From: Achromobacter sp. B7
GTDB lineage: Bacteria; Pseudomonadota; Gammaproteobacteria; Burkholderiales; Burkholderiaceae_B
Assembly (NCBI RefSeq): GCF_003600685.1
Contig: NZ_CP032084.1
Location: forward strand, 4,154,001-4,218,000
Length of the DNA stretch: 64,000 nt
Direction: 5' to 3'
The notes beneath the pieces were generated by a model. The model searched no databases and was not told the DNA's origin. It worked only from the letters and a program-made list of their open reading frames with translations. Both the position numbers and the translations under genes were made by a program. Of the stretch, positions 27,257 through 35,645 are shown in pieces. Position 1 is the first letter of the stretch; every line of letters starts with the position of its first letter.

Positions 27257-27625
27257 TTAAGACGCTTGCAGCAAGACCACGCGTTCCAGTCGCCCGAAGG
27301 TGGTGTCGGCCTGGTAGGTCACGCGTAGCACGCGCAGTTGGCGTTCCAGTTGCAGCTGCATCGCGCTGACCTGCGTCACGCCCGGCACCTCGCGGATGCG
27401 CGCACGGAAGATGGCTTCAATGCCGGACCGATCGGGCGACTTCACCAGGATGTCTTCGAAGTACGGAACGCCAAAGGTCGTGTCCAGAAACCACTCGCCC
27501 ATGAAGGCGAGCAAGGTGGTGTTGATCTGCTGCGCGATACGGTCGGCGCCCTCCACGAATGACGCGCGGCCTAGCAGGTCCAGGTCCAGATCGCGGTCGG
27601 GGGATAAAGCAAGGTCCAGTGCCAT
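27257..27625 (-). CDS. gp25/gpW-like baseplate wedge protein
   Basis: This 122-aa protein has the features of the gp25-like fold: GADRIAQQINTTLLAFMGEWFLDTTFGVPYFEDILVK, where the mobile loop with the EWFLD region fits the wedge initiator, and a following strand pattern VSAMQLQLERQLRVLRVTYQADT. gp25-like proteins link the sheath to the wedge. Its ATG overlaps the TGA that ends the frameshifted extension of the spike gene (TGATG), which shows the ancestral gene order. Confidence 0.85.
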   Translation of the reverse strand: MALDLALSPDRDLDLDLLGRASFVEGADRIAQQINTTLLAFMGEWFLDTTFGVPYFEDILVKSPDRSGIEAIFRARIREVPGVTQVSAMQLQLERQLRVLRVTYQADTTFGRLERVVLLQAS

Positions 27626-28321
27626 CAGAGCGGTCCCTGGGTCGTGCCACCGGCGTAGGGGTGACGGTGCGCGTCGCCGATGTTCGTGCCGTTATGGGTG
27701 ATCGCGCCGCCTTCATAGGCCACGCCGCCCCGAATGCGCATCGACGCGCCGCCCCTGGCCGCCCTCGCCCGCCATGCCCTGGGTATAGGTCAGCGGCCCG
27801 TTGATCGTGACCGGCGTGTTGAAGGTGGCCTGTTCCGCCTGCACCGTCCAGGTCTTGACATGAAACGTCAGGTCGCCGGCCGGCGACAGCTTCAACGTGC
27901 CCGGCCCGTACTGGATGCTGACGTTCTGTGTGTCCGCCGCCATCGTGCCCGGCCGCAGCAGCGGCGAGGCGAAGGCGTCAGACAAATCGAACTGGCGCGG
28001 ATCGTCCGGCGGACCGTTATCACCCCCCAGCCAGTTTTCCAATGCACGGGCGGAAAAAGACAGCTTGATCGCATCGCCCGGCGCCAGCGGCACCGAGATC
28101 AACGCCTGCGCGCCGTGCACATCGCCTACCGGCCAACACACCGGCACGCGCACCACCTGGGGCGGCAACAGCACTTCGCCATTGGCCAGCCGCTTGGCCA
28201 GCGTGGGGCGCGCCGTGACGAACGTGCCGTCATACGCGACCACTTCGCCAGGCAGCGTCGTATAGATATCCGCCAATTCCGTGGCGATAAGACGGCGGAT
28301 AAGGGTTACCGCATTGCTCAT
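27625..28321 (-). pseudogene. Gp138-type baseplate spike protein, frameshifted near the 3' end
   Basis: The open frame from 28321 gives 202 residues and stops at 27713. The N-terminal OB-like domain (TTLPGEVVAYDGTFVTARPTLAKRL) and the strand-rich region ending ATFNTPVTINGPLTYTQGM are Gp138/spike-like. After a GGGG run at 27752-27755 (minus strand) the reading turns nonsense. Removing one G restores a frame to 27625 (231 aa) with repeat strands and the tip motif AHRHPYAGGTTQGPL. Its stop overlaps the next ATG (TGATG). The lost tip contains the HxH metal-binding motif of contractile spikes. A one-base insertion or sequencing error is likely. Confidence 0.85.
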
Positions 28322-29268
28322 GTCTGTTCCTTTTTGGATGGCGCGGCCTGGGTGTCCACCAGGGTCAACTCCGTTTGCCAGTCACCGGCTTCGCTATCGC
28401 CTGTATGACGCACGGTTTCAACGCGTTGAAACGCCTGGACGGACCGGCTTTCCAGCTTGACCAGGTCGCCGGGGCTGATGGTGGGCAGCAACAGCGACTT
28501 GACCTTCCAGCCGTCGCGCTGTTGCTGGGCGCTGGCGGGCTTGGCCGCCACGGCGCCGGCCGCAGGCGCGCGTGCCCCCGCCTGTGCCGGCGCCTTTCCT
28601 TTCGACTTCGCCTTTTCAGTGGCCGCTTCACGCGTGCGTTCGGGTTGGCCCAACAGGCCACTGTCCACGGCCAGTACAACGGCTTGGCGCCGCGTAGTGC
28701 CCAGCCGCTGCACCACCTGCAATTGCTGGTTCTGAACCGACCATTCCAGGCCGGTCCCTTGCGTCACCTTGTGCAGCGCGGTGCGCGCCGCGCCGTAGAA
28801 AGAAAACCCGTGCTCCCAACGACGGTCGGGCACATCGTCGGCCATGACCAGCGGCAAGCCCATCTGCCGCGCAATGTCGCGAATGATGTCGCGAGCGCGC
28901 GCCCCCGGGCCCAGGCCGATCGACACCGCCGTATCGCGCACTTCGATATAGCCGTCCTTGACCGTCAGTTCGGTCACGACATCCGGCGGCCCATAGCGCG
29001 TATAGGCAAAGACGATGCTGCCCGATGCCATCAACAGGGGACCGCCCTCTTCGGCATAGCCCGCATACAGCACGCATTGCAAGCCCGGCTCTTCCAACGA
29101 ACGCCGGGTTTGCTCGGCCAGGTTGTACACGCTGATCTTGGCGTCGTTGGGCTCTTCGGCCGCCGTCTTGGCGATATCGAACGTGATGCGCATCGGGGGC
29201 ATGATTTCCAGGCCGCGCGCGCCACTTTTGCCAACCAGCAGGCGGTAGACGCGATCAAACCTTGCCAT
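28318..29268 (-). CDS. Baseplate hub protein, late control D/gp27-like
   Basis: This 316-aa protein begins MARFDRVYRLLVGKSG. It has strand-rich hub domains (MRITFDIAKTAAEEPNDAKISVYNLAEQTR and VVTELTVKDGYIEVRDTAVSIGLGPGARARDIIRDIARQMG), followed by a LysM-like or linker segment rich in Ala, Lys and Pro and the C-terminal LPTISPGDLVKLESR strand block. The hub is a trimer that joins tube and spike. It lies between the plug and spike genes. The ATG at 29268 overlaps the end of the plug gene by 14 bases. The family name is inferred from order and fold pattern. Confidence 0.8.
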   Translation of the reverse strand: MARFDRVYRLLVGKSGARGLEIMPPMRITFDIAKTAAEEPNDAKISVYNLAEQTRRSLEEPGLQCVLYAGYAEEGGPLLMASGSIVFAYTRYGPPDVVTELTVKDGYIEVRDTAVSIGLGPGARARDIIRDIARQMGLPLVMADDVPDRRWEHGFSFYGAARTALHKVTQGTGLEWSVQNQQLQVVQRLGTTRRQAVVLAVDSGLLGQPERTREAATEKAKSKGKAPAQAGARAPAAGAVAAKPASAQQQRDGWKVKSLLLPTISPGDLVKLESRSVQAFQRVETVRHTGDSEAGDWQTELTLVDTQAAPSKKEQT

Positions 29269-29587
29269 CAACCACCTCCGCCGCGTTGACGTACAGCAAC
29301 GCCACTTCGCCCGACGGCAGCGCCGACCGGCTGATGGTGTCGCGACGGTCCGGCGCCAAGGCCACCAGTTCGCCCGGCGGCACGGGCAGATGGCGGTAGC
29401 CCGCCAGCAAGCGCGTGTCCGGCACCACGGCGATGCCGGCAACGACCAGCTCGTTGTAGGCGTTCTCGATGGACAGCACCCATTGCTGGGCCTCGCTGTT
29501 CCAGGACAGCCGCAAGAACACCGTCATGCCGTCCAGCTCCAATTCGATAAGGCTGTCGTTGGCGTCCGGTACGAGTATCTGGATCAT
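29255..29587 (-). CDS. Baseplate plug protein (DUF6983-like)
   Basis: This 110-aa protein starts MIQILVPDANDSLIELELDG and has the pattern VFLRLSWNSEAQQWVLSIENAYNELVVAGIAVVPDTRLLAGYRHL of the baseplate plug family. The ATG at 29587 overlaps the stop of the Dit-like gene (ATGA). Such small proteins sit inside the baseplate below the hub. The family assignment follows from sequence pattern and order. Confidence 0.8.
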   Translation of the reverse strand: MIQILVPDANDSLIELELDGMTVFLRLSWNSEAQQWVLSIENAYNELVVAGIAVVPDTRLLAGYRHLPVPPGELVALAPDRRDTISRSALPSGEVALLYVNAAEVVDGKV

Positions 29588-30171
29588 GGGTTCAAACCCT
29601 TTGCCGAGTTGTAAGTGTCGCGTTGCTTCGGGCTGGCGGGCACGCCGCTTTGCTTGCCCGCGTTGGCCTTGGTCGACCCGGCCTTGCCCGTCGCGCTGCC
29701 CGAGGTTTTTTCCGGAGGAATGTCCGCCTGCCGCAACGTCACCTTGCGGATGCGCTTGAACGTGGCGGACAGCTCGTAACGGTCGCCCGCGGTGTTGGTG
29801 CGGCCGATGGAGCAGCTTTCCATCACGAAGTCCACGTAGACGTCCATCCCCGTCGTGATGGTGATGGGCAGGCGATCCGCATGGATCTTGCGCAGCGCGT
29901 CCTTGGCGCCGATCAGCTTTGACCGGCCGGCGCCCAAGGCCGCGCTGCGAAAGCCGCCCAGCAAGCTGATGTCGGCGGCAGTCACCCACCCTGTCAGCGT
30001 CAGTTGCTCGGGATCCTGGCCCACGTGGTCGGTGACCGGCGGGCCGTCTTCCACGGCGAATGACGTTGTTCGGCTGTTGAGCTGGGTGGTTTCGTTGACC
30101 AGCGCATCCAGGGGCAAGGTGCCGATGCTGCTGCCGCCATTCCATCCAAAGATCATGGAAACAAAGTTCAT
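29584..30171 (-). CDS. Dit-like baseplate/tail protein
   Basis: This 195-aa protein (MNFVSMIFGWNGGSSIG start) has a strand-rich first part with the Dit-like pattern: LVNETTQLNSRTTSFAVEDGPPVTDHVGQDPEQLTLTGWV, followed by DALRKIHADRLPITITTGMDVYVDFVMESCSIGR. The last 45 residues are Ala/Lys/Ser-rich and disordered. It comes just after the tape measure gene and before the plug gene, the normal place for a distal-tail protein. The family is inferred. Confidence 0.75.
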   Translation of the reverse strand: MNFVSMIFGWNGGSSIGTLPLDALVNETTQLNSRTTSFAVEDGPPVTDHVGQDPEQLTLTGWVTAADISLLGGFRSAALGAGRSKLIGAKDALRKIHADRLPITITTGMDVYVDFVMESCSIGRTNTAGDRYELSATFKRIRKVTLRQADIPPEKTSGSATGKAGSTKANAGKQSGVPASPKQRDTYNSAKGLNP

Positions 30172-30179
30172 TAGGGCTC

Positions 30180-32522
30180 CTATCCGGGGCTTTCGACGCC
30201 GGGCGTCAGGTCGTACCAGTGCGGCAGGCTTTGAAGACCGCGTTGCTGCCCCTGGCTCACGGCATCGGCAACCGCTTTTTTCACCACTAGAGGATCGCCG
30301 GACGCCACGTTGACGACGAAGTTGTTGCTGCTTTGGAAGCTGAATGGGGCGCCGACGCGCATCGGCACAGGACCGATCACGGACACAGGCGGCACGACCA
30401 GCCCCGCTGCGCTGCTTGCCGTCGTCAACCAATTCGGCGCCGCGTCCGGCGACCACCCGTCCATTACCGACGCCTGGTCGCCGGCGTCGGGGCCTGACTG
30501 GCCAGGCAGCAAGCTCTTGAGCCAGTCCTTTGCCGCACGCGCCTTGTCGATCACCCAGGTCTGGATGGCGCGGCCGATCTCCTTGACGGTGGCGACCATG
30601 CGGCCGCCCATGTCCGAGAAAAACGTCCACAGGCCGTTGAAGGCGCCCGCCCAATGCGCGATAGCCCCGTCCCAGTCACCGGTAAACGCCGCGATCACGC
30701 CGCTGACCAGACCGCTCCAGAATTTCCAGATGGCCCGGATGTATTCGATGACCGGTCCCAGGAACGAATCCATGGCCATCGCCATCAGCGCATCCCAGGA
30801 TGCCGAGATGTACGCCTTGATGGCGTCCCAGTTTTCCCAGATTTGCCACAGCGCGACGGCCAGCATGCCGATCAGCGAAATGATCCGGCCGATCGGTGTC
30901 ATGGCAAACGCGTTCCACAACATGGGGACCACGACCCTTGCCAGGTTCAGCAGGAATCCGCCGACGGGCGACAGGATCTGCCACAGGCCGTAGACCATCA
31001 CGGCAATCGATCCGAAGCGCTGGATCCACGGCCCCAGCGCCTCGCCCGCACCGCCCAGCAGGTCCTTCACAAACGTCAGCACGGACGACACGGCATCAAG
31101 CTCGTCCTGCCATTCCTCCACACCGCCGATCCAGCCGCCCAAGACGGACTCGCCCCCGGCCATCCAGTTGGCGATGTCTTCGCCGATCAGATAGATCGTG
31201 GTCAACACCGCCGCCATGCGCAGCATGGGCGCTATCGACCGGGTCCACACAGAGAGCATCTGCATGGCGCCCGCCGGGCCACTGCGCATCGCCATCGCGG
31301 CATCCAACCCCAGGGCGGCGCGCGTGGCAGCGATCAGCGATTGAAACAGGCCGCCCGCCACCGCCCTGGCCCGCCGCAGCCCGTTGCCCAACGAGACCAG
31401 CCCGATGCTGGCGCCTGTCAGGGCAAGCAGCTTGACGACCGCGTCGATGTGGTCGGCCAGAAACAGGATCGACGTGGCTACGCCGTTCAACACGCCGCGG
31501 CCCGCCGGCAGCGCCTGGCCCAGGTAGCGCTGCATGGCGTCGTTAAACACCGTCATTGCTGCCGTGATGGACGCGGGCGCAGCCTCGGCTTCGGTGCGCA
31601 TGGCCGGCAATTGCGATTGCAATGCCGGCAACGCCCGGTCCGTCGTAACCAGGCCGCCCTGCACTTGATCACGCAATTGGCCACGGCTTAGATTCAGCCC
31701 CGTGGCCAACGCGTCCTGCATGCGCTGGGGCAAGGTGTTGAATTGCCCCAGGTCCAACCGGCCTTGCTCGACCATATTCGTCAGTGCCGTGACGATGCCG
31801 TCGCGGTTCTGGGCCGGCGTCTGCGACAGCCGCATGCTCAAGGCCACGGCTTCCGTGATGCCGGTGGCTTCCTGCCGCGTGCGCCCATGGTCTTGCAACG
31901 TTAGCGCCGAGCGTGCGTACGTGTCGACGTTGTCGGCATACGGCGTGCCACTGGTGCGTGACACGCGGGCAAGGTCGCGGTCGGCTTGCCCTGCATTCCC
32001 CTCAGACCCCGCTGCCTGTAGCAAACGCGCCTGGATCTGCACCCACGCGTCGATGTCGCCAAGGACGCGCTTGAACGGCGACGCGCCCAGCGTCAGCTGG
32101 ATGACACCGCGCAGGCCGCCCAACGCCCCCGCGTGCTGGCGGGCTGCCGGAGTGCTTTGAGGCCGGGGGCCGACCGAGGCGCTTGCGGTTTGGCCATTAG
32201 CAGTTTGACCATTTGCGGTTTGACCATTCGCCGTTCGCTGGCTTGCCATCTGGCCAACCGTCATCTGCGCAACGGCCATCTGCGCAATCGTCATTAACGC
32301 GCCGGGCGTCCGCGCGCTTGCCGACGGCCCTGCCTTCGCTTGCGGCGTGTTCGCCACGCCGGGCAGCACATCCGCCAGCGCCAGGCGCATCGCGGCGCCC
32401 GCCCTGACGCTGGCGCCCACCATGGCCTGCAACGTCGACTCGAACGCCTGCCGATAGGCCAGCAACCCGGATTGATCCACCTGGTAGCGCAGCAGCGTCA
32501 CCACCTCTCGTACAACGATCAT
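30180..32522 (-). CDS. Tail tape measure protein
   Basis: This 780-aa protein is long, helical and Ala/Gln-rich with several hydrophobic segments near residues 330-550 (ILFLADHIDAVVKLLALTGASIGLV, SLIGMLAVALWQIW), typical of tape measures. The N-terminus has a Gln/Thr/Met-rich repeat stretch encoded by 15-bp repeats (ANGQT three times). At about 1.5 angstrom per residue the tail would be near 115 nm; this is a family rule, not a measurement. It starts two bases after the chaperone extension ends, with GAGG before the ATG. Confidence 0.9.
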   Translation of the reverse strand: MIVVREVVTLLRYQVDQSGLLAYRQAFESTLQAMVGASVRAGAAMRLALADVLPGVANTPQAKAGPSASARTPGALMTIAQMAVAQMTVGQMASQRTANGQTANGQTANGQTASASVGPRPQSTPAARQHAGALGGLRGVIQLTLGASPFKRVLGDIDAWVQIQARLLQAAGSEGNAGQADRDLARVSRTSGTPYADNVDTYARSALTLQDHGRTRQEATGITEAVALSMRLSQTPAQNRDGIVTALTNMVEQGRLDLGQFNTLPQRMQDALATGLNLSRGQLRDQVQGGLVTTDRALPALQSQLPAMRTEAEAAPASITAAMTVFNDAMQRYLGQALPAGRGVLNGVATSILFLADHIDAVVKLLALTGASIGLVSLGNGLRRARAVAGGLFQSLIAATRAALGLDAAMAMRSGPAGAMQMLSVWTRSIAPMLRMAAVLTTIYLIGEDIANWMAGGESVLGGWIGGVEEWQDELDAVSSVLTFVKDLLGGAGEALGPWIQRFGSIAVMVYGLWQILSPVGGFLLNLARVVVPMLWNAFAMTPIGRIISLIGMLAVALWQIWENWDAIKAYISASWDALMAMAMDSFLGPVIEYIRAIWKFWSGLVSGVIAAFTGDWDGAIAHWAGAFNGLWTFFSDMGGRMVATVKEIGRAIQTWVIDKARAAKDWLKSLLPGQSGPDAGDQASVMDGWSPDAAPNWLTTASSAAGLVVPPVSVIGPVPMRVGAPFSFQSSNNFVVNVASGDPLVVKKAVADAVSQGQQRGLQSLPHWYDLTPGVESPG
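32196..32241. repeat. 15-bp tandem repeat in the tape measure gene
   Basis: Three near-identical 15-bp units (GTTTGACCATTNGCN on the plus strand) encode the ANGQT pentapeptide. The frame is kept, so unit number could vary tail length slightly. Confidence 0.7.
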
Positions 32523-32524
32523 CG

Positions 32525-32752
32525 TTACCTCGCCTTGTTATCTGCCGCGGCCTGCGCGGCCTGCTGGGCATCCATCAGCGCGTTGAGCTTCAGGATGTCC
32601 AGCAGATCGACGTCGCCGCGCTTGACGGCGTCCAGGCTGACATGGCGGGCCAGGATGGGCCGCCAGATGATCAGCTCTCGTTCGAAGCCTGCGTCGAACC
32701 GCCCGACAGGCTCGCCAACGTCGCGCGGGCCGGACCAAAGCGGCCGGCCCAA
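32525..32752 (-). CDS. Tail assembly chaperone -1 frame extension (GT-like)
   Basis: This short frame has no ATG; its only start is a TTG at 32752 without a ribosome site. It reads through the 3' end of the upstream chaperone gene in the -1 frame. The conserved part is WRPILARHVSLDAVKRGDVDLLDILKLNALMDAQQA, as in tail assembly extensions. A -1 slip at 32758-32764 would make a fusion of about 210 residues. Such frameshift products bind the tape measure and recruit tube protein. Confidence 0.75.
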   Translation of the reverse strand: MGRPLWSGPRDVGEPVGRFDAGFERELIIWRPILARHVSLDAVKRGDVDLLDILKLNALMDAQQAAQAAADNKAR

Positions 32753-33156
32753 CGCGCCAAAGGGCCGGCGAAGTTGTGCTCAAGGATGTGGAACAGCAAC
32801 TCCAGGATCTCGGCATAGTCCGCAAACGCCAGCCCCCGGTGCGCCGGCGTCAGCTTCTGCGGCTCGCGGCCGGCCAGTTCGAAGCTGACCAGCTCCGGGT
32901 CGACCAAGCGCTCGGCCCAGCCGGCCAGCGCATCGCCGCCCAGCTTGGCCGACAGTTCCCGGAACGCATTGAGCATCGCGTTTTCGTCGCGGCCTTCGCC
33001 GGCGCCGTCCGCGCTGAACACCGAGGTCAGCATCGAGCCGGCGGCCGGCAGCACTTCTTTTTGCAGGTCGCCCAACAGCTTGAGCTGGCGAAACGGATCA
33101 AACCGAGAAATACGAAAGACGGTCGATCCGATGCTCACTTCCTTGATGGCGCTCAT
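32671..33156 (-). CDS. Tail assembly chaperone (G-like)
   Basis: This 161-aa protein begins MSAIKEVSIGSTVFRISRFDPFRQLKLLGDLQKEV. It lies between the tube and tape measure genes, the canonical place of the G gene of long-tailed phages. Its C-terminal region reads ILELLFHILEHNFAGPLARWAGRFGPARATLASLSGGSTQASNES. Its start overlaps the stop of the tube gene (TGATG). A slippery heptamer and stem-loop lie inside the overlap with the extension frame. It is most likely made as both the short form and the -1 fusion. Confidence 0.85.
   Translation of the reverse strand: MSAIKEVSIGSTVFRISRFDPFRQLKLLGDLQKEVLPAAGSMLTSVFSADGAGEGRDENAMLNAFRELSAKLGGDALAGWAERLVDPELVSFELAGREPQKLTPAHRGLAFADYAEILELLFHILEHNFAGPLARWAGRFGPARATLASLSGGSTQASNES
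32727..32764 (-). promoter_or_regulatory. Programmed -1 frameshift signal (CCCTTTG heptamer, spacer, stem-loop)
   Basis: On the minus strand the in-frame heptamer C-CCT-TTG (32758-32764) fits X-XXY-YYZ. A seven-base spacer (GCGCGTT) is followed by a perfect seven-bp stem GGGCCGG/CCGGCCC (32744-32750 with 32727-32733) and a ten-base loop. Outer CGCG repeats could extend the stem. The -1 frame opens just upstream and stays open to the extension stop. Confidence 0.8.
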
Positions 33157-33584
33157 CAGGTATTGCCCCCGATCACGTGAATGGCCGGGCCGGTCTCGAT
33201 CGTCCATTCACGGCTGCCGACCTTGGCGCCGTAGCCCGCGTCGGGCATCTTGACGATCCACGCGGAATCCGAGGCGTGCAGCGACGTGCCGCGCAGGTCG
33301 GTCACGGAAATCGGTACCGCGCCGTTGCCCTCGGTGGCGCGGTCGGCCTGGTGCAGCGCGGTCAAGGCGGCGTTGCTGGCGCTGGTCTGCATCAGCGTCA
33401 ACGTGATGCGCAGGCGCGAGTCGCGCGACATCGATCGCGCCACCTCGCCGTCGACGCCGACGACCGAGGCGATGCCTTCGCCGATCTCCGTCACGGTGAC
33501 AAAGGTGTCTTCGGCCAGGCCCGAAATGGGCAGCGCGCCCATCACGATCTTGACCTGGTTGGGTGCGTAGGTTTTGACTGACAT
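33156..33584 (-). CDS. Tail tube protein (DUF3277 family)
   Basis: This 142-aa protein begins MSVKTYAPNQVKIVMGALPISGLAEDTFVTVTEIGEG and has the beta-barrel tube pattern with RITLTLMQTSASNAALTALHQADRAT and the C-terminal strand SREWTIETGPAIHVIGGNT. DUF3277 proteins are tube subunits of contractile tails. It follows the sheath gene by 13 bases and its TGA overlaps the chaperone ATG. The ATG at 33584 fits the family N-terminus better than the longer frame. Confidence 0.88.
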   Translation of the reverse strand: MSVKTYAPNQVKIVMGALPISGLAEDTFVTVTEIGEGIASVVGVDGEVARSMSRDSRLRITLTLMQTSASNAALTALHQADRATEGNGAVPISVTDLRGTSLHASDSAWIVKMPDAGYGAKVGSREWTIETGPAIHVIGGNT

Positions 33585-33597
33585 GGATATGCCCCGA

Positions 33598-34956
33598 TTA
33601 CAGTTGTTGGTAGGTGAGGTTGCCCTTGATCTCGGCAACATGGATGGCGCCGGCCAGGCGGGCGCTGAAGCTCAGGTCGCGCAGAACGCGGTTGGCCTTG
33701 TCGTTGGTCGACACGCTGGCCGCGCGCGGCACGTTGATGACAAAGCCGGGAATCTTGCGGCCCGCGTCATCGATTTCGTCGGGCGCGACCAAGCCACGGC
33801 TCTGCCCCAGCAGCAGCGCCTGGCGGATGCCGTTGACCAGGACCTGGATGCCCGCGTCGGTATAGGGCACCTTGCCGTTGGCGTTGATCAGCTGCGATGC
33901 CACGTTGATCTTGACCTGCTCGGCCAGCCAGTCGCGGCCACGGATCACGTCGATCCATTCGCCGGCGGCGACCTTGCCGTTTTGCGTCACGGCAAAGTTG
34001 CGCATCTGCTCGAACGTGTTGGCGTTTTTCGCATGCGCGGCCAGCGCCTGGCCTTCGGTCAGGTTGTCGTAGGTCACGCCCGAAAGCCGCGTGTTGGCCC
34101 AGGTTTCACCCCCCGGATAGAAGGTGAAGCGGTTGGCGGCGACGGCGGCGTCCAGCGCTTCGCTATCGGCCTGGCCGTGGTACCACACATGCGTGCGGAA
34201 GTACTGCTTCTGCTGGCAGCGCGACGCAATGTCGTTGGACACGGCTGCGTCGATGATGCCCGCCTGCGCGCTGGATACGCCGAACAGGCGCTCGTTCGAT
34301 TCCACCCATTCGGCGGCGTCCAACACATCCGCTTCCACACGACTGGCCAGCGACACGCCGTACCAGTCGCCGTTCTCGCGCAGGCAAGCGTTCAGTGCGG
34401 CCGACGGCGTTTCGGTGCTGACCGGCGCGGCCAATTCCAGGTTGCCCGTCACGGCGATGGCGACGGCCTGGCCGGTCACATCGGCGGTCACCGCAACGTC
34501 CGCGCCGGTTGCGGTGGCCGTCACCGGTGCGTCGGTCTCGGCAATGGCGGCGGCGAGGGCCGTCGCGAGCGTCTGCGGCGTGCTGTCAGCGGCGCCCGGC
34601 ACGCTGGCAGCCACCTTTTGCACGGCGCCATTCGCGTCACGCCAGGACAGCGACACGGCGTAGTCCGACGCGGCGGCGTGCGTCACGGCAATGCGCGATG
34701 CATCCACCTGGCGGCGGCCGACAAAGACGCGAGCCACCGTCGGAATCTGTTTGAAGGCGTCGCGCACCGCGATGTACAGCGGGTCGTTCGGGGCGATGCC
34801 CATGTCCAGCAGCTCGCCTGCCTCGGTCACCGCCATGACGCGGTTGACGGCCAGCGCGTGTGCGCCAAGGATCAGGATGTCAGAGAAATTCTGCTCCTTG
34901 ATCGCCGTGGTGTTCAGCGAGATCGCCACATTGACGATCCGGTCGATTTTTGCCAT
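33598..34956 (-). CDS. Tail sheath protein (DUF3383 family)
   Basis: This 452-aa protein starts MAKIDRIVNVAISLNTTAIKEQNFSDILILG, the typical sheath N-terminus with a conserved insertion domain (residues about 90-200, VAVTADVTGQAVAIAVTGN). The C-terminal handle region has NRVLRDLSFSARLAGAIHVAEIKGNLTYQQ. DUF3383 proteins form the contractile sheath. GGAG precedes the ATG at 34956. A terminator lies just upstream. A sheath gene is what defines the element as an R-type rather than F-type tail. Confidence 0.9.
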   Translation of the reverse strand: MAKIDRIVNVAISLNTTAIKEQNFSDILILGAHALAVNRVMAVTEAGELLDMGIAPNDPLYIAVRDAFKQIPTVARVFVGRRQVDASRIAVTHAAASDYAVSLSWRDANGAVQKVAASVPGAADSTPQTLATALAAAIAETDAPVTATATGADVAVTADVTGQAVAIAVTGNLELAAPVSTETPSAALNACLRENGDWYGVSLASRVEADVLDAAEWVESNERLFGVSSAQAGIIDAAVSNDIASRCQQKQYFRTHVWYHGQADSEALDAAVAANRFTFYPGGETWANTRLSGVTYDNLTEGQALAAHAKNANTFEQMRNFAVTQNGKVAAGEWIDVIRGRDWLAEQVKINVASQLINANGKVPYTDAGIQVLVNGIRQALLLGQSRGLVAPDEIDDAGRKIPGFVINVPRAASVSTNDKANRVLRDLSFSARLAGAIHVAEIKGNLTYQQL

Positions 34957-34966
34957 TTGCGGCTCC

Positions 34967-34989
34967 AAAAAAAAACCGCCCAAGGGCGG
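34967..34989 (-). terminator. Intrinsic terminator immediately upstream of the sheath gene
   Basis: On the minus strand CCGCCC-TT-GGGCGG is followed by nine T. It lies inside the structural operon, between the neck and sheath genes, with the sheath ribosome site right after it. It may act as an attenuator that needs readthrough. Confidence 0.75.
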
Positions 34990-35019
34990 CGGGGGACAGC
35001 GTTAAGAAGACCTTGAACG

Positions 35020-35565
35020 TCAATTCGTCGCTTCGGTCTTCGCGGAAAATGAGGTTGTAAAAGAAGGCAGCAGCCCGCCCGTGGTCGTGATGTTGCCGGT
35101 CACCGTTTCGATGAGGCCGACAACATCCGTATAGGTCTGCGCGTAGCGAATGCCCAGGTCAAGCGCGCCCCGCGGCTCGCTCGACGTGCCCGGGGTGGCG
35201 TCGTTGCCGTCGCGCGGCACGCGCTGCACGGGGCCGGCGTGAAACACCGCCAGGCCCAGCGCTTCCGCGCGATCCTCGTGAAGGGGATGGCGCAGTGCCA
35301 GCCCCAACTTGTCCAGGGCGCGATAGGCGGCAGCGCCCACGCTGCGCAGCTCGACGGTGGCATCGCGATGGTCACGCACCAGCTGATTACCGTCGGCGTC
35401 GACCGGGCCGGTTTCAGCGGGGCCGGCCTGCACCCAGCGTACGGCCAGCGCGATACAGGGCGGCGGCGGAACAGACGGTGCATCGTCGGAAAGAAACACC
35501 GGCACGCCGCCCGCGGCGGCCGTCACCAGCGTAAGGATTGCGTCTTCAGGCGTCATGTCGGTCAC
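35020..35565 (-). CDS. Neck terminator protein, gp12-like (LIC_12616 family)
   Basis: This protein of about 181 residues has PEDAILTLVTAAAGGVPVFLSDDAPSVPPPPCIALAVRWVQ and RDATVELRSVGAAAYRALDKLGLALRH, a pattern of tail-terminator/neck proteins placed just before the sheath gene. It caps the tube and sheath. In a headless element it closes the top of the tail. A GTG at 35565 and an ATG at 35556 are both possible starts; neither has a good ribosome site. A terminator lies directly upstream. Confidence 0.75.
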   Translation of the reverse strand: MTDMTPEDAILTLVTAAAGGVPVFLSDDAPSVPPPPCIALAVRWVQAGPAETGPVDADGNQLVRDHRDATVELRSVGAAAYRALDKLGLALRHPLHEDRAEALGLAVFHAGPVQRVPRDGNDATPGTSSEPRGALDLGIRYAQTYTDVVGLIETVTGNITTTGGLLPSFTTSFSAKTEATN

Positions 35566-35577
35566 TGTTGGTTCCGG

Positions 35578-35616
35578 AAAAAAACAAAGCCCGCGAACCG
35601 GAGCGGTTGGCGGGCT
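35578..35616 (-). terminator. Intrinsic terminator between regulatory and structural genes
   Basis: On the minus strand the hairpin AGCCCGC/GCGGGCT with the inner arms AACCG/CGGTT is followed by TTTGTTTTTTT. It lies right before the neck gene. Transcription from the regulatory operon must pass it to reach the tail genes. Confidence 0.85.
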
Positions 35617-35645
35617 GCATTTCGTGTGGGCGCAATGCCCCGCGG

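Noticed and set aside
27752..27755. Programmed frameshift in the spike gene
   Set aside because: There is no X-XXY-YYZ heptamer or downstream stem at the GGGG run, and the intact product would be needed in every particle; mutation or sequencing error is simpler.
33574..35016. A 480-codon open frame on the plus strand opposite the sheath gene
   Set aside because: It is His/Arg/Val-rich, has no family pattern, and is explained by high GC codon use of the sheath gene on the other strand.
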